Origin: Limnobaculum xujianqingii
Lineage (GTDB): Bacteria > Pseudomonadota > Gammaproteobacteria > Enterobacterales > Enterobacteriaceae
DNA: 64,000 bases
Assembly (NCBI RefSeq): GCF_013394855.1
Contig: NZ_JABMLK010000002.1
Coordinates: forward strand, 1-64,000
Reading direction: 5' to 3'
The translations under genes and the position numbers were made by a program. This document shows, in pieces, positions 35,284-46,734 of this stretch. Numbering within the stretch: the first letter of the stretch is position 1; the number at the start of each line of letters is the position of its first letter. The notes under the pieces were generated by a model. The model saw only the letters and a program-made list of their open reading frames with translations. It ran no database searches and was not told where the DNA came from.

Positions 35284-35409
35284 AACAATAAGCCCGATGG
35301 AATGAAACTTAATGAACTGAATTCTGTCTGAGCTGCGCGGGTTATTAAAATTATTGTCTGGTAATCAGGCACAAATATTTTCTTTATCTATTTTGCAAGG
35401 GATCTATTG

Positions 35410-36231
35410 ATGGATGGTTTTCACTCGTTGGTCGTGGCATTTATTCTCGGTGTTGTTGAGGGGTTAACCGAGTTTTTGCCGGTTTCCTCAACGGGCCATA
35501 TGATTATTGTTGGTGAGCTGTTGGGTTTTTCTGGCGACACCGCATCTACATTTGAAGTAGTTATTCAGTTAGGGTCAATTCTTGCGGTCGTGGTGGTGTT
35601 TTGGCGTCGCCTGTTTGGTCTGATTGGTATTCATTTTGGTGAGGTTCCTCACGAAGGGAAAGGCAAGGGGCGCCTGACTCTGGCACATATTATTTTAGGG
35701 ATGTTACCGGCGGTGATCGCTGGTTTTGCTCTGCACGATGATATTAAACAATATTTGTTTGGCGCTAAAACCGTTATGTATGCCCTGATTGCCGGCGGTT
35801 TATTGTTGATTGCTGCTGAAATGCTAAAACCTAAAGTTCCGCGTGCGGAAGGGCTGGACGATATGACGTATCGCCAGGCTTTCATTATTGGTTGTTTCCA
35901 GTGCCTGGCCCTGTGGCCTGGTTTCTCCCGTTCAGGTGCCACTATCTCCGGTGGAATGCTGATTGGCGTTAGCCGTTATGCCGCATCAGAGTTCTCTTTT
36001 ATTCTGGCTGTACCGATGATGCTTGGTGCGACAATTTTGGTGTTGTACAAAAGCATGGGGCTATTAGTTTGGGATGATTTGCCAATGTTTGCCGTCGGCT
36101 TTTTCACTGCTTTTGTGGTGGCGTTGCTGGCGATTAAAACCTTCCTGAGCGTGATTAAGCGTTTCTCATTTATTCCATTCGCTATCTATCGCTTCTTCGT
36201 TGCTGGCGTTATTTATCTGGTGTTTTTCTGA
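35410..36231 (+). CDS. uppP: Undecaprenyl-diphosphatase UppP (BacA)
   Basis: Integral membrane phosphatase that recycles undecaprenyl pyrophosphate for peptidoglycan and O-antigen carriers; raised amounts give bacitracin resistance. The 273 residues equal E. coli. The active-site blocks are [14 protein letters not shown] (E17, E21, S27, H30) and [13 protein letters not shown] near 172. The ATG at 35410 is one codon after a TTG and follows AAGGGA. A strong terminator and a repeat element follow. Confidence 0.97.
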   Translation: MDGFHSLVVAFILGVVEGLTEFLPVSSTGHMIIVGELLGFSGDTASTFEVVIQLGSILAVVVVFWRRLFGLIGIHFGEVPHEGKGKGRLTLAHIILGMLPAVIAGFALHDDIKQYLFGAKTVMYALIAGGLLLIAAEMLKPKVPRAEGLDDMTYRQAFIIGCFQCLALWPGFSRSGATISGGMLIGVSRYAASEFSFILAVPMMLGATILVLYKSMGLLVWDDLPMFAVGFFTAFVVALLAIKTFLSVIKRFSFIPFAIYRFFVAGVIYLVFF

Positions 36232-36261
36232 TTTAAGTATCAGAGGCATAATGAATAAAAA

Positions 36262-36289
36262 AGGCACTGATTGTTATTAATCAGTGCCT
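36262..36289 (+). terminator. Terminator after uppP
   Basis: An 11-bp perfect stem AGGCACTGATT/AATCAGTGCCT with a six-base loop, 30 bp past the stop. An A-run precedes it, so it could work from both sides, though the U-tract for rightward RNA is poor. Confidence 0.65.
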
Positions 36290-36335
36290 CAGATTGCTGA
36301 CAAAATTCTGATAGTTCAGTATGGTACCTTAAGAT

Positions 36336-36507
36336 AGCTAATCGTCGGGAGGGACGGGTGTTGGGGTCGACTTGGCGTAAGCCAACGAAGCGCCCCTAAC
36401 CCGGCCAGGCCCGATGCGCTCCAATGTTAAGTACAAATGCTCTACCGACCGTATTCAGTGTTGATTTAAGCACATTATTTTTACGGTCGGAATATCCACA
36501 GGTGCTG
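36336..36507 (+). repeat. Structured intergenic repeat element, copy 1
   Basis: About 170 bp homologous to 48187-48359. The shared core is GACTTGGCGTAAGCCAACGA, which folds as a TTGGC/GCCAA stem closed by a GUAA tetraloop (36372-36385). Around it are GGGG/CCCC (36363/36393) and GGGT/ACCC (36356/36399). Further shared blocks are AGGCCCGA-GCGCTCC and TAAGTACA. A 3' hairpin CCGACCGTA/TACGGTCGG spans 36445-36490. It lies in the uppP-cca gap, which has no gene. Not recognised as a known family. Confidence 0.75.
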
Positions 36508-36534
36508 ATTTATTAGGTTTGACTGACAAATTAA

Positions 36535-37767
36535 TTAGCTTTGCGGCTGATTTTCTTTCCAAACAGTGAGCGCCTCTAAACGTCGCTTATTCAGCTGCTC
36601 TTTAATATCCGCACCAGTGAATCCCTGATCGATAATATCTTTAACCGATACCCCATTAACCACGTCAAAAGCCTGTCTGAGATAGTTTGCCTGCGGATAG
36701 GCTTTTTGCTGCCAGCCAGCCCGACCGCGATAATCTGCTTCGCTGACCAATAGCATCTGTTCCAGCCGATGTGGTTTACGCCAGACATCGATAGTGTTCA
36801 ACATACTTAATATACTGTCCGGTCGTAATTGATATATGGTGTGAATGCGATCGTGGTACTCAGAAACCAGACAGGCCAGCTCGCGAGTAGCATTAGGAAT
36901 TTTGTAGCGCTGGCAAATATCTTCTACCAGCTTTATGCCAGCTAAACCATGACCATGATGGTGGGGCCAGAGCGCTTCTGGCGTAACACCTTTACCGACA
37001 TCATGCAGTAATGCGGAGAAGCGGACATCTATTTCATCACTCAGGGTTGCAGCCATCTCCAGTACCATTAATACATGTACACCAGTATCGATTTCCGGAT
37101 GCCATTTTTCAGGAGCTGGAACGCCAAACAAATTATTAATTTCAGGGAACAAAACTGCTAAGGCACCGCATTCTCGCAGTACTTCAAAAAATACCTGAGG
37201 GCTACGAGTTGATAGTGCTTTTTCCGTCTCTTTCCAGACGCGTTCTGCCGTCAGGTGTGCTATTTCACCGCTGTTAACAATCTCTTTCATCAACTGCCAG
37301 GTTTCTGGTGCGATGGTAAAGCCAAGATTGGCATAACGTGCAGCAAAACGGGCAATCCTCAATACTCGTAAAGGATCTTCACTGAAAGCCACTGATACGT
37401 GGCGTAAAATACGCAGCTCCAGATCCCGTTGACCATGATAAGGATCGATAAGAGTACCGTCGTCATCCTGCGCAATGGCATTGATGGTGAGGTCCCGACG
37501 TAGTAGGTCTTGCTCCAGAGTGACATCCGGGGCGGCATAACAGGTAAAACCGGTATAGCCGGATCCTGATTTACGCTCGGTGCGTGCCAGCGCGTGCTCA
37601 TCATGAGTTTGTGGATGAAGGAATACCGGAAAATCCTTTCCTACCTGCTGATAGCCTAACGTTAGCATTTGTTCAGGTGTGGCACCAACCACCACCCAAT
37701 CACGCTCATGTACGGGTAAGCCCAGTAGTTGATCGCGGACGGCTCCGCCAACAAGATAGGTTTTCAC
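36535..37767 (-). CDS. cca: CCA-adding tRNA nucleotidyltransferase with HD domain
   Basis: Adds or repairs the CCA end of tRNAs; in enterobacteria it also has phosphohydrolase activity in an HD domain. The 410 residues (E. coli 412) show [10 protein letters not shown] (7-16), the metal-binding pair E21/D23 (ERDWVV), [10 protein letters not shown] (about 91-100), [13 protein letters not shown] and HDVGKG near 255. Between uppP and ygiM on the opposite strand, as in E. coli. Confidence 0.97.
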   Translation of the reverse strand: MKTYLVGGAVRDQLLGLPVHERDWVVVGATPEQMLTLGYQQVGKDFPVFLHPQTHDEHALARTERKSGSGYTGFTCYAAPDVTLEQDLLRRDLTINAIAQDDDGTLIDPYHGQRDLELRILRHVSVAFSEDPLRVLRIARFAARYANLGFTIAPETWQLMKEIVNSGEIAHLTAERVWKETEKALSTRSPQVFFEVLRECGALAVLFPEINNLFGVPAPEKWHPEIDTGVHVLMVLEMAATLSDEIDVRFSALLHDVGKGVTPEALWPHHHGHGLAGIKLVEDICQRYKIPNATRELACLVSEYHDRIHTIYQLRPDSILSMLNTIDVWRKPHRLEQMLLVSEADYRGRAGWQQKAYPQANYLRQAFDVVNGVSVKDIIDQGFTGADIKEQLNKRRLEALTVWKENQPQS

Positions 37768-37869
37768 GTCTTCTCCAAAAACTTCATTAATTTAAAATAT
37801 ATATAAATAAAACGCCGGCCAAATAGCGCCAGCGTTGATATATCGCTTAACAAAAGCATTCGCTACAGA

Positions 37870-38490
37870 TTAGTTCATCCAGCGATCTTTTTTGCGGCGT
37901 GGGATCAGATAAGGTAGTAACAGGCCTAAAATCAAACCAACACCGGCTACACCACCGCCATACATAAACCATTGTTGGATAATGGTACGTTGCTTATCAT
38001 CCATTTGCAGGCTAATGTCACTTACCTTTTTACGGGCATCGGCTAGTTCATCTTTTAACTGCTGATTTTCCTGCTTTAAGCCATTGATAATGCCATCGCT
38101 CTTGGCAACTTTTTCCTGCATATCAGCAGTGCGTTGGTTCCAGCTATTATCAATATTAGTCAACTTATCGGTCAAATCTTTGACCTGTTGTTCAAGTGCC
38201 GGCACTCTTTCACTCAGGCTAGGGGCAGTGCTGAGTTGATCCATAGGGATCCAGGCGGTACGGCCTTTGCTGTCCTGAATCTGGCCATATTTAGTACTAT
38301 CGTTAACGGCAAGCAACTCAACCTTTTCGCCAGCATTGATAGTACCGGTCAGGCGATAGTTATCTGATGGTCCCCCACGCAGATAAGTATTCAGATTATC
38401 AGAGATGTATCTGGTATCAGCCGCAACGGTAAAAGACGTCATACTCAGTGATGCGAGTAAAGCGATAGAAATTGTTCTTAAATTTAGCAT
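37870..38490 (-). CDS. ygiM: SH3 domain membrane protein YgiM
   Basis: The 206 residues equal E. coli YgiM. A signal peptide (to about 24) is followed by a bacterial SH3 domain (about 26-92, TRYISDNLNTYLRGGPSDNYRL), a coiled coil (about 95-168) and a C-terminal membrane helix (MYGGGVAGVGLILGLLLPYLI) with a basic tail. It is anchored in the inner membrane facing the periplasm. Its role is not settled. Divergent from ygiF. Confidence 0.95.
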   Translation of the reverse strand: MLNLRTISIALLASLSMTSFTVAADTRYISDNLNTYLRGGPSDNYRLTGTINAGEKVELLAVNDSTKYGQIQDSKGRTAWIPMDQLSTAPSLSERVPALEQQVKDLTDKLTNIDNSWNQRTADMQEKVAKSDGIINGLKQENQQLKDELADARKKVSDISLQMDDKQRTIIQQWFMYGGGVAGVGLILGLLLPYLIPRRKKDRWMN

Positions 38491-38697
38491 TGTCAGTATT
38501 ATTTATCTGTTCAGAAAAGTTACCTATGTAACGATAGTAGAGCCTTCGGACAGAGTGTGCAATGTAAAACCTATGTTGCAACCCAATAAAGAGCGCAAAT
38601 CAGGTAGTTTTTTACCCTGCCGATGGCGTAAATTACTGCATTGCTCGCATAATTCTTATCATTTGTTATTGTTTGTTTTTTAACTGCGGAAACCATT

Positions 38698-39990
38698 ATG
38701 ACCGTTGAGATTGAGCTTAAATTTATTGCCACTTCTGAAGCCGTTGCTACTTTGCCTGAAGTCATATCCCGATTGAGTGCGGAAGGAGGGGAGGTTCAGC
38801 AGTTATCAAATACTTACTATGACTCGCCAGAAGGCGTATTGCGTAGTCATCGTATTGGCTTGCGTGTCAGAGGCTGCAACGATTCCTGGGAGATGACGCT
38901 GAAATCTGCAGGAAATACTGTGGGCGGTGTTGCTCACCGGGCTGAATATAATATTCAGTTGCCTTCCAGCAAGCTGGATATCGCTTTATTACCCGCTGAC
39001 GTTTGGCCTGCCGATGTTGATGTTTCAGCCTTACAGACTAAGTTACAACCACTGTTTACCACGGATTTCAAACGCCAGAGCTGGTTGGTTAATTTTCAGC
39101 AAAGTCAGGTAGAGATTGCTCTCGATCAGGGACATATCACGGCAGGCGAAGCCAGTGAAGCCATTAGCGAGCTGGAAATGGAACTGAAGCAAGGCAATGC
39201 TGCGGATATATTGACTCTGGCTCAACAGTTAACCAGCGTAAAAGGATTGCGTTTAGGTAGCCAAAGCAAAGCCGCACGGGGATACCGTTTATTAAATGGC
39301 GATACTTCCTCCGTTGTTATGCCAATGGATGTGTTGACCGTCTCTGAGCGCGCTACTGTTGAGCAAGGCTTAGCAGCAGCATTGGAGTGGGCATTTGCTT
39401 ACTGGCAGCGTAATGAGGCCTGTTGGTTTGATGGTGAGCCACAGGCTCAGTCGGCAGTTAACCACAGTCTGACGGCAATCCGTCAAATTCTGGCGTTGTT
39501 TGGCGGCATTATTCCCCGTAAAGCAACCGCTCCGTTACGTGAACGTTTAACCGAGCTGGAGCAACAGCTTGAAGTAGCTCAGGAAGCGGCGGCTGTCTGC
39601 TATCAGCCAGCATATCTGCAACTGAAACTGGCGCTGATGGCCTGGGTGATGAATAAAGGATGGCGTATTTTTATCGACGATAAAGGAAAACAAAAGCTGG
39701 CGGGTTCTTTTAAACGTTTCGCCGATATCATGTTGTCCCGCTGTAAGTCAGAGTTGAAAGAGGCGTTCAATAAGAAATTAACCAATGATGGCTATAACGA
39801 CCAGCAGTCGCGTCTGGAACGTCAGATTATCAATTTCTATTTGCTTTCCGGGGCATACGATAAAGAACAGTCTCTACCATATATTGAAGTCTGGCAGAAA
39901 CTATTTGATGCGCAGGGCGATCGTGACACATTACGTCGTAACGCCATGGAACAGCCACTGTTCTGGTTAAACAGTTCGCAGCATGTATAA
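38698..39990 (+). CDS. ygiF: Inorganic triphosphatase YgiF (CYTH-CHAD)
   Basis: Hydrolyses inorganic triphosphate. The 430 residues (E. coli 433) have the CYTH signature E4-x-E6-x-K8 (VEIELKF) and the Arg/Lys-rich tunnel strands (RIGLRVRG, WEMTLKS), then a CHAD domain from about 215 rich in helices with conserved His/Arg. It is followed after 32 bp by glnE in the same direction, so the two are probably co-transcribed as in E. coli. Confidence 0.96.
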   Translation: MTVEIELKFIATSEAVATLPEVISRLSAEGGEVQQLSNTYYDSPEGVLRSHRIGLRVRGCNDSWEMTLKSAGNTVGGVAHRAEYNIQLPSSKLDIALLPADVWPADVDVSALQTKLQPLFTTDFKRQSWLVNFQQSQVEIALDQGHITAGEASEAISELEMELKQGNAADILTLAQQLTSVKGLRLGSQSKAARGYRLLNGDTSSVVMPMDVLTVSERATVEQGLAAALEWAFAYWQRNEACWFDGEPQAQSAVNHSLTAIRQILALFGGIIPRKATAPLRERLTELEQQLEVAQEAAAVCYQPAYLQLKLALMAWVMNKGWRIFIDDKGKQKLAGSFKRFADIMLSRCKSELKEAFNKKLTNDGYNDQQSRLERQIINFYLLSGAYDKEQSLPYIEVWQKLFDAQGDRDTLRRNAMEQPLFWLNSSQHV

Positions 39991-40022
39991 CCCGTAGCCT
40001 ATTATTTTTGTAAGGACACCCT

Positions 40023-42863
40023 ATGTTGTCTCATTTCCCACTACTTGAAGCTCAGCGGATTAAGCGCCAGTCTGAGCTGGCTGAACGTCTGGAACAGGCA
40101 GTCCAGTTTAGTCCACAGGATGGTCAGGCGTTAGCACTCAGTGACTTTGTCAGTGATGGCTTACTTCAGCATCCGGAGTGGTGGGATGAGCTGCATCAAA
40201 ATCCGCCTGGTGCCGCGGATGCTGAACACTATCAACAGTGGCTTCAGGTAGTTCTGTCTGAGGTGACTGACGAAGCTAATCTGTTGCAGGTTCTGCGCCT
40301 GTTTCGTCGCAAGATGATGATTCGTATCTCCTGGGCACAAAGTTTAAAGCTATGTGATACCGAACAAACCCTGAGTCAGTTAAGTTTATTGGCAGAAACA
40401 TTGATTATTGCCGCTCGTGACTGGCTGTACGATCTTTGCTGTCGGGAATGGGGAACGCCGGTTAACAGCAGTGGAACCCCACAACCGTTATTTATTTTAG
40501 GTATGGGGAAGCTGGGAGGCGGGGAACTTAATTTCTCATCAGATATCGACCTGATTTTTGCCTATCCGGAAAACGGTGAAACCCAGGGGGGACGCCGTCA
40601 ACTGGATAATGCTCAGTTTTTTACCCGATTGGGCCAGCGGCTGATTAAAGCACTGGATCAAATCACTCAGGAAGGGTTTGTTTATCGGGTCGATATGCGT
40701 TTACGCCCCTTCGGTGACAGCGGGCCATTGGTGTTCAGCTTTAGCGCTCTGGAAGATTACTATCAGGAGCAGGGGCGTGACTGGGAACGTTATGCCATGG
40801 TGAAAGCGCGAATTATGGGCGACCAGCAGGATAGCTACAGTGAAGAGTTAAAACGAATGCTGCGTCCTTTTGTCTTTCGTCGCTATATTGATTTCAGCGT
40901 CATTCAGTCATTGCGCAATATGAAGGGAATGATCGCCCGGGAAGTTCGTCGTAGAGGCTTGTCGGATAATATCAAGCTGGGAGCCGGCGGTATTCGTGAA
41001 ATTGAGTTTATCACTCAGGTATTTCAACTGATTCGCGGCGGGCGTGAACCCAGCCTGCAAGGAAACTCCTTGTTGCCTACCCTTCAGGCTATCGCTAATC
41101 TGGAGTTATTGACTCAGGAACAGGCGGATGCGTTGGGTATCAGCTACCTCTATTTACGTCGACTGGAGAACCTGCTGCAGGCAATTGCCGATCAGCAAAC
41201 GCAAACACTGCCGGTGGATCCTTTAGATCAGTCTCGTCTGGCAATGGGTATGGGGAGCACGAGTTGGGAATCTATGCTGTCACAGCTGGGACAGCATATG
41301 GCTTCGGTCAGAGAGATTTTTGCCAATCTTATTGGTGATGATACACCTGATGTGGAAGAAGATTCCGATAATTTACGCTACAGCCCTCTATGGCTGGACG
41401 ATTTGGATGCCTGTGAACTATCACAATTGATGCCTCAGTTAGATGAAGAGTCACGGCAACGGGTGAGAGAGCATCTGGCTGAGTTTCGTCATGATATTGA
41501 TAAACGGTCAATTGGACAGCGAGGTCGTGACGTCCTCGATAAGCTGATGCCAAGATTGCTGTCCGAAGTTTGCCAGCGTGAAGATGCCGACAGCGTTTTA
41601 CCGCGGCTGACTCATTTGATTCTGAGTATTGTGACCCGCACTACTTATCTGGAGTTGCTGGTGGAATATCCCTCCGCCATGACCCATCTTATCCGGCTTT
41701 GTGCAGCATCACCGATGGTGGCCAGCAAGCTGGCTCATTACCCGATTCTGCTGGATGAGCTGCTGGATATTAACTCGCTGTATCAGGCGGTTCCGCTGAG
41801 TGCTTATCGTGATGAACTGCGGCAATTTTTACTGAGAGTGCCGGAAGAGGACGAAGAGCAAAGGCTGGAAGCATTACGTCAGTTTAAGCAGACCCATTTG
41901 TTACGCATCGCCGCTGCGGATATTGCCGGAGCACTACCGGTTATGAAAGTAAGTGACCACTTAACCTATCTGGCGGAAGCAATTATTGAAGCCGTGGTTC
42001 AGCAGGCATGGTTCCAAATGACAGCACGTTATGGTCAGCCATCTCATTTATATGAGCGGGAAGGTCGCGGATTTGCTGTAGTGGCCTATGGCAAACTGGG
42101 AGGGATTGAACTGGGTTATAGCTCCGATTTGGATCTGGTGTTTTTGGTGGATTGCCCGGAAAACGTCACCACAGATGGAGATCGCAGTATCGATGGTCGT
42201 CAGTTTTATTTACGTCTGGGCCAGCGGATTATGCATTTATTCAGTGCGCGCATGGCCTCCGGTATTCTGTATGAGGTTGATGCACGCCTGCGGCCATCCG
42301 GAGAATCAGGCTTGCTAGTCAGCACTATCAGCGCTTTTGAAGACTATCAGCGCAATGAAGCATGGACCTGGGAACATCAGGCGTTAGTACGTACTCGCAT
42401 TGTTTATAGTGACCCGATTTTGCATAAAGAGTTTGACCACGCCCGTCATGAAATATTGTGCCTCGAACGTAATGAACAGCAGTTAAAACAAGAGGTGCGG
42501 GAGATGCGGGAAAAAATGCGCAACCACCTTGGCAATAAAGATGCAGACCTGTTTGATTTAAAAACTGATGAGGGCGGAATAACGGATATTGAATTTATCG
42601 CTCAGTATTTAGTGTTGCGCTATGCCCACCAACAGCCTCAGCTTACTCGTTGGTCCGATAACGTCAGGATTTTTGAACTGATGGGTAACTATCAGATTAT
42701 GGACGAGCAGGAAGCTATGGCCCTGACTAAAGCTTATGTCACTATGCGTGATGAAATTCATCGTCTGGCATTACAGGATAAACCGGGGCAAGTACCCAAC
42801 GGAAGGTTTGAGCAGGAAAGGGCACGGGTCAATCAGAGCTGGCGCAAGTGGTTGGCAGAGTAA
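40023..42863 (+). CDS. glnE: Glutamine synthetase adenylyltransferase/adenylyl-removase GlnE
   Basis: Bifunctional enzyme that adds and removes AMP on glutamine synthetase in response to PII and glutamine. The 946 residues equal E. coli. It holds two nucleotidyltransferase domains, each with a Gx11DxD pattern: [18 protein letters not shown] near 160 (de-adenylylation) and [18 protein letters not shown] near 688 (adenylylation), each followed by a helical domain with GGIREIEFI or GGITDIEFI. An intact, full-length gene. Confidence 0.98.
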   Translation: MLSHFPLLEAQRIKRQSELAERLEQAVQFSPQDGQALALSDFVSDGLLQHPEWWDELHQNPPGAADAEHYQQWLQVVLSEVTDEANLLQVLRLFRRKMMIRISWAQSLKLCDTEQTLSQLSLLAETLIIAARDWLYDLCCREWGTPVNSSGTPQPLFILGMGKLGGGELNFSSDIDLIFAYPENGETQGGRRQLDNAQFFTRLGQRLIKALDQITQEGFVYRVDMRLRPFGDSGPLVFSFSALEDYYQEQGRDWERYAMVKARIMGDQQDSYSEELKRMLRPFVFRRYIDFSVIQSLRNMKGMIAREVRRRGLSDNIKLGAGGIREIEFITQVFQLIRGGREPSLQGNSLLPTLQAIANLELLTQEQADALGISYLYLRRLENLLQAIADQQTQTLPVDPLDQSRLAMGMGSTSWESMLSQLGQHMASVREIFANLIGDDTPDVEEDSDNLRYSPLWLDDLDACELSQLMPQLDEESRQRVREHLAEFRHDIDKRSIGQRGRDVLDKLMPRLLSEVCQREDADSVLPRLTHLILSIVTRTTYLELLVEYPSAMTHLIRLCAASPMVASKLAHYPILLDELLDINSLYQAVPLSAYRDELRQFLLRVPEEDEEQRLEALRQFKQTHLLRIAAADIAGALPVMKVSDHLTYLAEAIIEAVVQQAWFQMTARYGQPSHLYEREGRGFAVVAYGKLGGIELGYSSDLDLVFLVDCPENVTTDGDRSIDGRQFYLRLGQRIMHLFSARMASGILYEVDARLRPSGESGLLVSTISAFEDYQRNEAWTWEHQALVRTRIVYSDPILHKEFDHARHEILCLERNEQQLKQEVREMREKMRNHLGNKDADLFDLKTDEGGITDIEFIAQYLVLRYAHQQPQLTRWSDNVRIFELMGNYQIMDEQEAMALTKAYVTMRDEIHRLALQDKPGQVPNGRFEQERARVNQSWRKWLAE

Positions 42864-42867
42864 AACT

Positions 42868-42902
42868 TATCGCTTCTGGCGTTGATGTTGCCAGAAGCGA
42901 TA
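42868..42902. terminator. Bidirectional terminator between glnE and the acyltransferase gene
   Basis: A 13-bp perfect stem TATCGCTTCTGGC/GCCAGAAGCGATA around a nine-base loop between two convergent genes; it ends two bases before the stop codon of the leftward gene. Confidence 0.75.
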
Positions 42903-42904
42903 GC

Positions 42905-43837
42905 TTATTGATACAACGATGCCTCGCCCGGAGGGCGAGTTTTAAACCGACGGTGTAACCACATATATTGCTCAGGGGCCAGCATGATCTGTTGTTCAAT
43001 CGCCTGATTCATAAAGGTGGCTGCAGCAACTTCATCATCTGTCGGGAAGCCTTCCAGAGGCGGTTGTACAATCAGAGTATATCCGTGATTATCATCATTT
43101 CGTTTAGGGATAAACGGAACCAATAGCGGGTTAGCCATACGGACTAAAATTGATGTGCCGATAGTGGTTGCCGCTTTTTCTACTGCAAAGAAAGGGGCGA
43201 ATACGCTGTTTTTGGGGCCGTAATCATGGTCCGGAGCGTACCAAACCAGCTCACCTTTTTTAAGTGAACGAATCATGCCTTTTACATCACGGCGATCAAG
43301 CATATATTTATTGGAACGCAATCTTCCCCAGGTTTGTAACCAGTCCATTAGTTTGTTGTCATGAGGACGGTAAACGCCTACTCCGGGACGATGCATACCA
43401 ATAATTCGGGCGCCAAGTTCAAGGGTCAGGAAGTGTATACCAATCACTAATACCCCACGTTTTTCCGGGATACCTACATTCAGATTGTCCATTCCCTGAA
43501 CCTTACACCACTTTTTGACACGCCAGTCAGGCCAGAACCAGGCCATGCCGGTTTCAAATACGGCTAACCCGGTTGCTTCAAAGTTTTTAATCATCCAAGC
43601 TTCATGCTCTGCTTCAGTCATTTCAGGAAAACAGAGTTCAATGTTGCGGCGTGAGATCATCTTTCTGCGTTTCATATAACGCATAGCAAAACGGCCTAAA
43701 CCTCGCCCCAGACTACTAATCCAGGGGTAAGGCAGCAAAACGATCAGGTACAAAAAAGTGATACCAGACCATAGCAGCCAGTAGCGCGGGTGTAACAGTT
43801 CTCGGCTAAATTCCGGGAGTACTTGATTTTTTGACAT
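42905..43837 (-). CDS. Lipid A late acyltransferase (LpxL/LpxP family)
   Basis: Adds a secondary acyl chain (laurate or palmitoleate) to Kdo2-lipid IVA. The 310-residue reading starts [20 protein letters not shown] and matches LpxL along its length. The HX4E active-site motif HFLTLE is near 130, and [31 protein letters not shown] and [14 protein letters not shown] are family hallmarks. An N-terminal membrane segment ([15 protein letters not shown]) anchors it. An earlier TTG at 43867 is possible, and neither start has a strong SD. LpxL and LpxP cannot be told apart here. It is divergent from hldE, another LPS gene. Confidence 0.9.
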   Translation of the reverse strand: MSKNQVLPEFSRELLHPRYWLLWSGITFLYLIVLLPYPWISSLGRGLGRFAMRYMKRRKMISRRNIELCFPEMTEAEHEAWMIKNFEATGLAVFETGMAWFWPDWRVKKWCKVQGMDNLNVGIPEKRGVLVIGIHFLTLELGARIIGMHRPGVGVYRPHDNKLMDWLQTWGRLRSNKYMLDRRDVKGMIRSLKKGELVWYAPDHDYGPKNSVFAPFFAVEKAATTIGTSILVRMANPLLVPFIPKRNDDNHGYTLIVQPPLEGFPTDDEVAAATFMNQAIEQQIMLAPEQYMWLHRRFKTRPPGEASLYQ

Positions 43838-43982
43838 AACAAATCGAATTAGAAAATTATTGTCCAATAGTTTAAAAAATACATTTATCAGTTTAACGGT
43901 ATTTTTATCGCATTCCTATTTTACGATGTGATTATGATAAACTGCACAACAATAGATGCTGTCCTCGTTTATGGAGTATGGG

Positions 43983-45410
43983 ATGAAAGTCATGTTACCC
44001 GATTTTAGCCGTGCCAGCGTAATGGTTGTCGGTGATGTTATGCTCGATCGCTATTGGCATGGGCCAACCAGCAGAATTTCGCCTGAAGCTCCGGTGCCGG
44101 TAGTTAAAGTCAATATGGTAGAAGATCGTCCCGGAGGTGCAGCAAACGTTGCAATGAATATCGCCTCCCTGTGCGGCGTTTCTCGGTTGGTTGGTTTAAC
44201 CGGTATGGATGAACCTGCACGCGTACTCAATGACAAACTGAATGAAGTCAATGTTAAGTGTGATTTTGTAACGATAGCTTCTCATCCAACGATTACCAAA
44301 CTGCGGGTGCTTTCCCGTAACCAGCAGTTATTGCGCCTCGATTTTGAAGAGGGTTTTGAGAATGTAGATTCTCAACCGATTCTGGATCGTGTCCAACAAG
44401 CATTGCCTCATTTAGGGGCGCTGGTGCTATCTGATTATGCTAAAGGTGCGCTGGCTTCGGTCCAGTCACTTATTGCGCTGGGGCGCGAAGCCGGTGTTCC
44501 GGTACTGATCGACCCGAAAGGGGCTGATTTTGAGCGCTATCGTGGTGCTACGCTGCTGACGCCTAATTTATCTGAATTTGAAGCGGTAGTCGGTCAGTGT
44601 AAAACTGAAGATGAACTGGTTAGCCGGGGCATGGCGCTCATTGAACAATTTGAATTCAGCGCATTGCTGATAACTCGTTCAGAAAATGGTATGACGTTGC
44701 TGCAACCGGGCAGAGATCCTTTCCATATGCCAACTCAGGCGCAGGAAGTGTATGACGTTACCGGTGCCGGTGATACGGTGATAGGCGTTCTGGCCGTTAG
44801 CCTGGCGGCTGGTCTGACGCTGGAAGAAGCCTGCTTTATGGCCAATGCCGCTGCCGGTGTGGTGGTGGGCAAGCTGGGAACATCAACGGTTTCTCCTATT
44901 GAGCTGGAAAACGCAATCCGCGGCAGAGCAGATACTGGTTTTGGCGTAATGAACGAAGAACAGCTGAAACAAGCCGTTGCTCATGCTCGTCAGCGTGGTG
45001 AGAAAGTGGTGATGACCAATGGTTGCTTTGATATTTTACACGCCGGTCACGTTTCTTATCTGGCAAATGCCCGTAAACTGGGGGATCGCCTGATTGTGGC
45101 GGTTAACAGCGATGCTTCTACCCGACGTTTAAAAGGGGAAACTCGCCCGGTAAACCCTCTGGCACAACGTATGATCGTGCTGGGTGCGCTGGAATCTGTC
45201 GACTGGGTGGTTTCTTTTGAAGAGGATACGCCTCAGCGCCTGATTGCGGATATTCTTCCCGACCTGTTGGTGAAAGGTGGAGACTATAAGCCAGAGGATA
45301 TTGCCGGTAGCAAAGAAGTTTGGGCTGCAGGCGGTGATGTTCGCGTTCTGAACTTTGAAGATGGCTGTTCAACCAGCAATATTATTAAAACCATTATGGA
45401 ACGCGGATAA
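43983..45410 (+). CDS. hldE: Bifunctional heptose kinase/adenylyltransferase HldE
   Basis: Makes ADP-heptose for the LPS inner core. The N-terminal ribokinase-like domain (about 1-318) phosphorylates heptose-7-P, with [12 protein letters not shown] and the catalytic DVTGAGDT. The C-terminal cytidylyltransferase-like domain (about 343-475) has [16 protein letters not shown] with the HxGH motif. 475 residues (E. coli 477). The ATG at 43983 has GGAG six to seven bases upstream, unlike one at 43956. yjeH follows after nine bases, probably in the same transcript. Confidence 0.98.
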   Translation: MKVMLPDFSRASVMVVGDVMLDRYWHGPTSRISPEAPVPVVKVNMVEDRPGGAANVAMNIASLCGVSRLVGLTGMDEPARVLNDKLNEVNVKCDFVTIASHPTITKLRVLSRNQQLLRLDFEEGFENVDSQPILDRVQQALPHLGALVLSDYAKGALASVQSLIALGREAGVPVLIDPKGADFERYRGATLLTPNLSEFEAVVGQCKTEDELVSRGMALIEQFEFSALLITRSENGMTLLQPGRDPFHMPTQAQEVYDVTGAGDTVIGVLAVSLAAGLTLEEACFMANAAAGVVVGKLGTSTVSPIELENAIRGRADTGFGVMNEEQLKQAVAHARQRGEKVVMTNGCFDILHAGHVSYLANARKLGDRLIVAVNSDASTRRLKGETRPVNPLAQRMIVLGALESVDWVVSFEEDTPQRLIADILPDLLVKGGDYKPEDIAGSKEVWAAGGDVRVLNFEDGCSTSNIIKTIMERG

Positions 45411-45419
45411 CTAGCCTCA

Positions 45420-46679
45420 ATGAGTGGATTAAAGCAGGAGCTGGGCTTAGTTCAGGGAGTCGGTTTACTTTCAACATCGCTGTTGGGTACAGGCGTATTT
45501 GCCGTGCCTGCACTGGCAGCGCAAATAGCTGATTCTGGCAGTCTGTGGGCCTGGCCTGTTTTAATTATTCTGGTTTTTCCTATTGCTATCGCCTTTGCTG
45601 CGTTGGGGCGTCATTTCCCTAACGCTGGTGGCGCAGCGCACTTTGTCAGTCTGGCATTTGGGCCTCATATGGCGAGAGTGACCGGTTGGCTATTTTTATC
45701 GGTGATTTCGGTAGGGCTCCCAGCGGCATTACAAATAGCCTCAGGTTTTTGGCAGGCGGCATTTGGGCTGGAGCATTCAGGCCTGTTGTTGGTTCAATTA
45801 GGTACGCTGTTGGCGATTCTATTGTTAGGAATGCGCAGCGCCGGTTCCAGTGCTAATGTGCAGGTCATTATTGCGGGTCTGATTGTGGCGATGGTGGCAG
45901 CTATCTGGTGGAAAGGGGGAATTACGCCCGGTTCCATCCAATGGCCAGCCTTGAGCACCTTATCTGCCAGTCCAATGTTTAGTGCGTTAGCCGTGATGTT
46001 CTGGTGTTTTGTTGGGCTGGAAGCGTTTGCCCATCTGGCAGCAGAGTTTCGCAATCCGGAACGTGATTTCCCCCGAGCTTTACTGATAGGTATGCTGGTG
46101 GCCGGTGGCGTTTATTGGAGCTGTACTGCTGCGGTGTTAGCATTTCATTCTTATGGCGGGGAAATGGCTGCATCGGCTTCTTTGCCATCAATAGTGGTTC
46201 AGCTATTTGGACAGCATGCATTATGGGTGGCTTGTATTATTGGCTATCTGGCCTGTTTTGCCAGTCTGAATATTTATACTCAAAGCTTTGCCCGTCTGGT
46301 GTGGTCGCAAACCTATGAGCAAAAGCCCAAAGCCTGGGTGGCGCAACTTTCCCGTTCCCGTTCACCGTTGAATGCACTGTCATTAGTCTTGTTATGCTGT
46401 CTGATTTCATCGCTGGCGGCCGACTACTTCTCTCTGGAACTGGATGAGTTGATCGTTTATGCCAACGGTATTTTTGTATTTATCTATCTGCTTTGTATGC
46501 TGTCTGGCTGTCGCTTACTGAAAGGAAGTTCCAGAGTGATGTCGTTTATTGGCACTGCTTTGTGTGTTTTATTGCTGGTGATGATTGGCTGGAAAACGCT
46601 GTATGCGATAGTGATGTTTGCGTTACTGTGGCTGATACTGCCGCGGAGAAAGCAAGCTTCAGCAGAGGCTGTGGGATAG
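45420..46679 (+). CDS. yjeH: L-methionine/branched-chain amino acid exporter YjeH
   Basis: APC-superfamily exporter of 419 residues (E. coli 418) with about 12 membrane segments. The first helix region GVGLLSTSLLGTGVFAVPALAA carries the broken-helix substrate site of the family, and GLEAFAHLAAEFRNPERDFPRAL is typical. In E. coli yjeH is far away near groEL; here it follows hldE by nine bases, suggesting co-expression. A convergent terminator separates it from ubiK. Confidence 0.93.
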   Translation: MSGLKQELGLVQGVGLLSTSLLGTGVFAVPALAAQIADSGSLWAWPVLIILVFPIAIAFAALGRHFPNAGGAAHFVSLAFGPHMARVTGWLFLSVISVGLPAALQIASGFWQAAFGLEHSGLLLVQLGTLLAILLLGMRSAGSSANVQVIIAGLIVAMVAAIWWKGGITPGSIQWPALSTLSASPMFSALAVMFWCFVGLEAFAHLAAEFRNPERDFPRALLIGMLVAGGVYWSCTAAVLAFHSYGGEMAASASLPSIVVQLFGQHALWVACIIGYLACFASLNIYTQSFARLVWSQTYEQKPKAWVAQLSRSRSPLNALSLVLLCCLISSLAADYFSLELDELIVYANGIFVFIYLLCMLSGCRLLKGSSRVMSFIGTALCVLLLVMIGWKTLYAIVMFALLWLILPRRKQASAEAVG

Positions 46680-46685
46680 TAATGT

Positions 46686-46721
46686 ACGCATTAGCAAAGC
46701 CGGGTGGCTTCACTAATGCGT
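46686..46721. terminator. Bidirectional terminator between yjeH and ubiK
   Basis: ACGCATTAG and CTAATGCGT pair around an inner AAGCC/GGCTT stem with loop GGGT; a TTT run follows. It stands between two convergent genes. Confidence 0.82.
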
Positions 46722-46734
46722 TTAAAAAGCAGGA

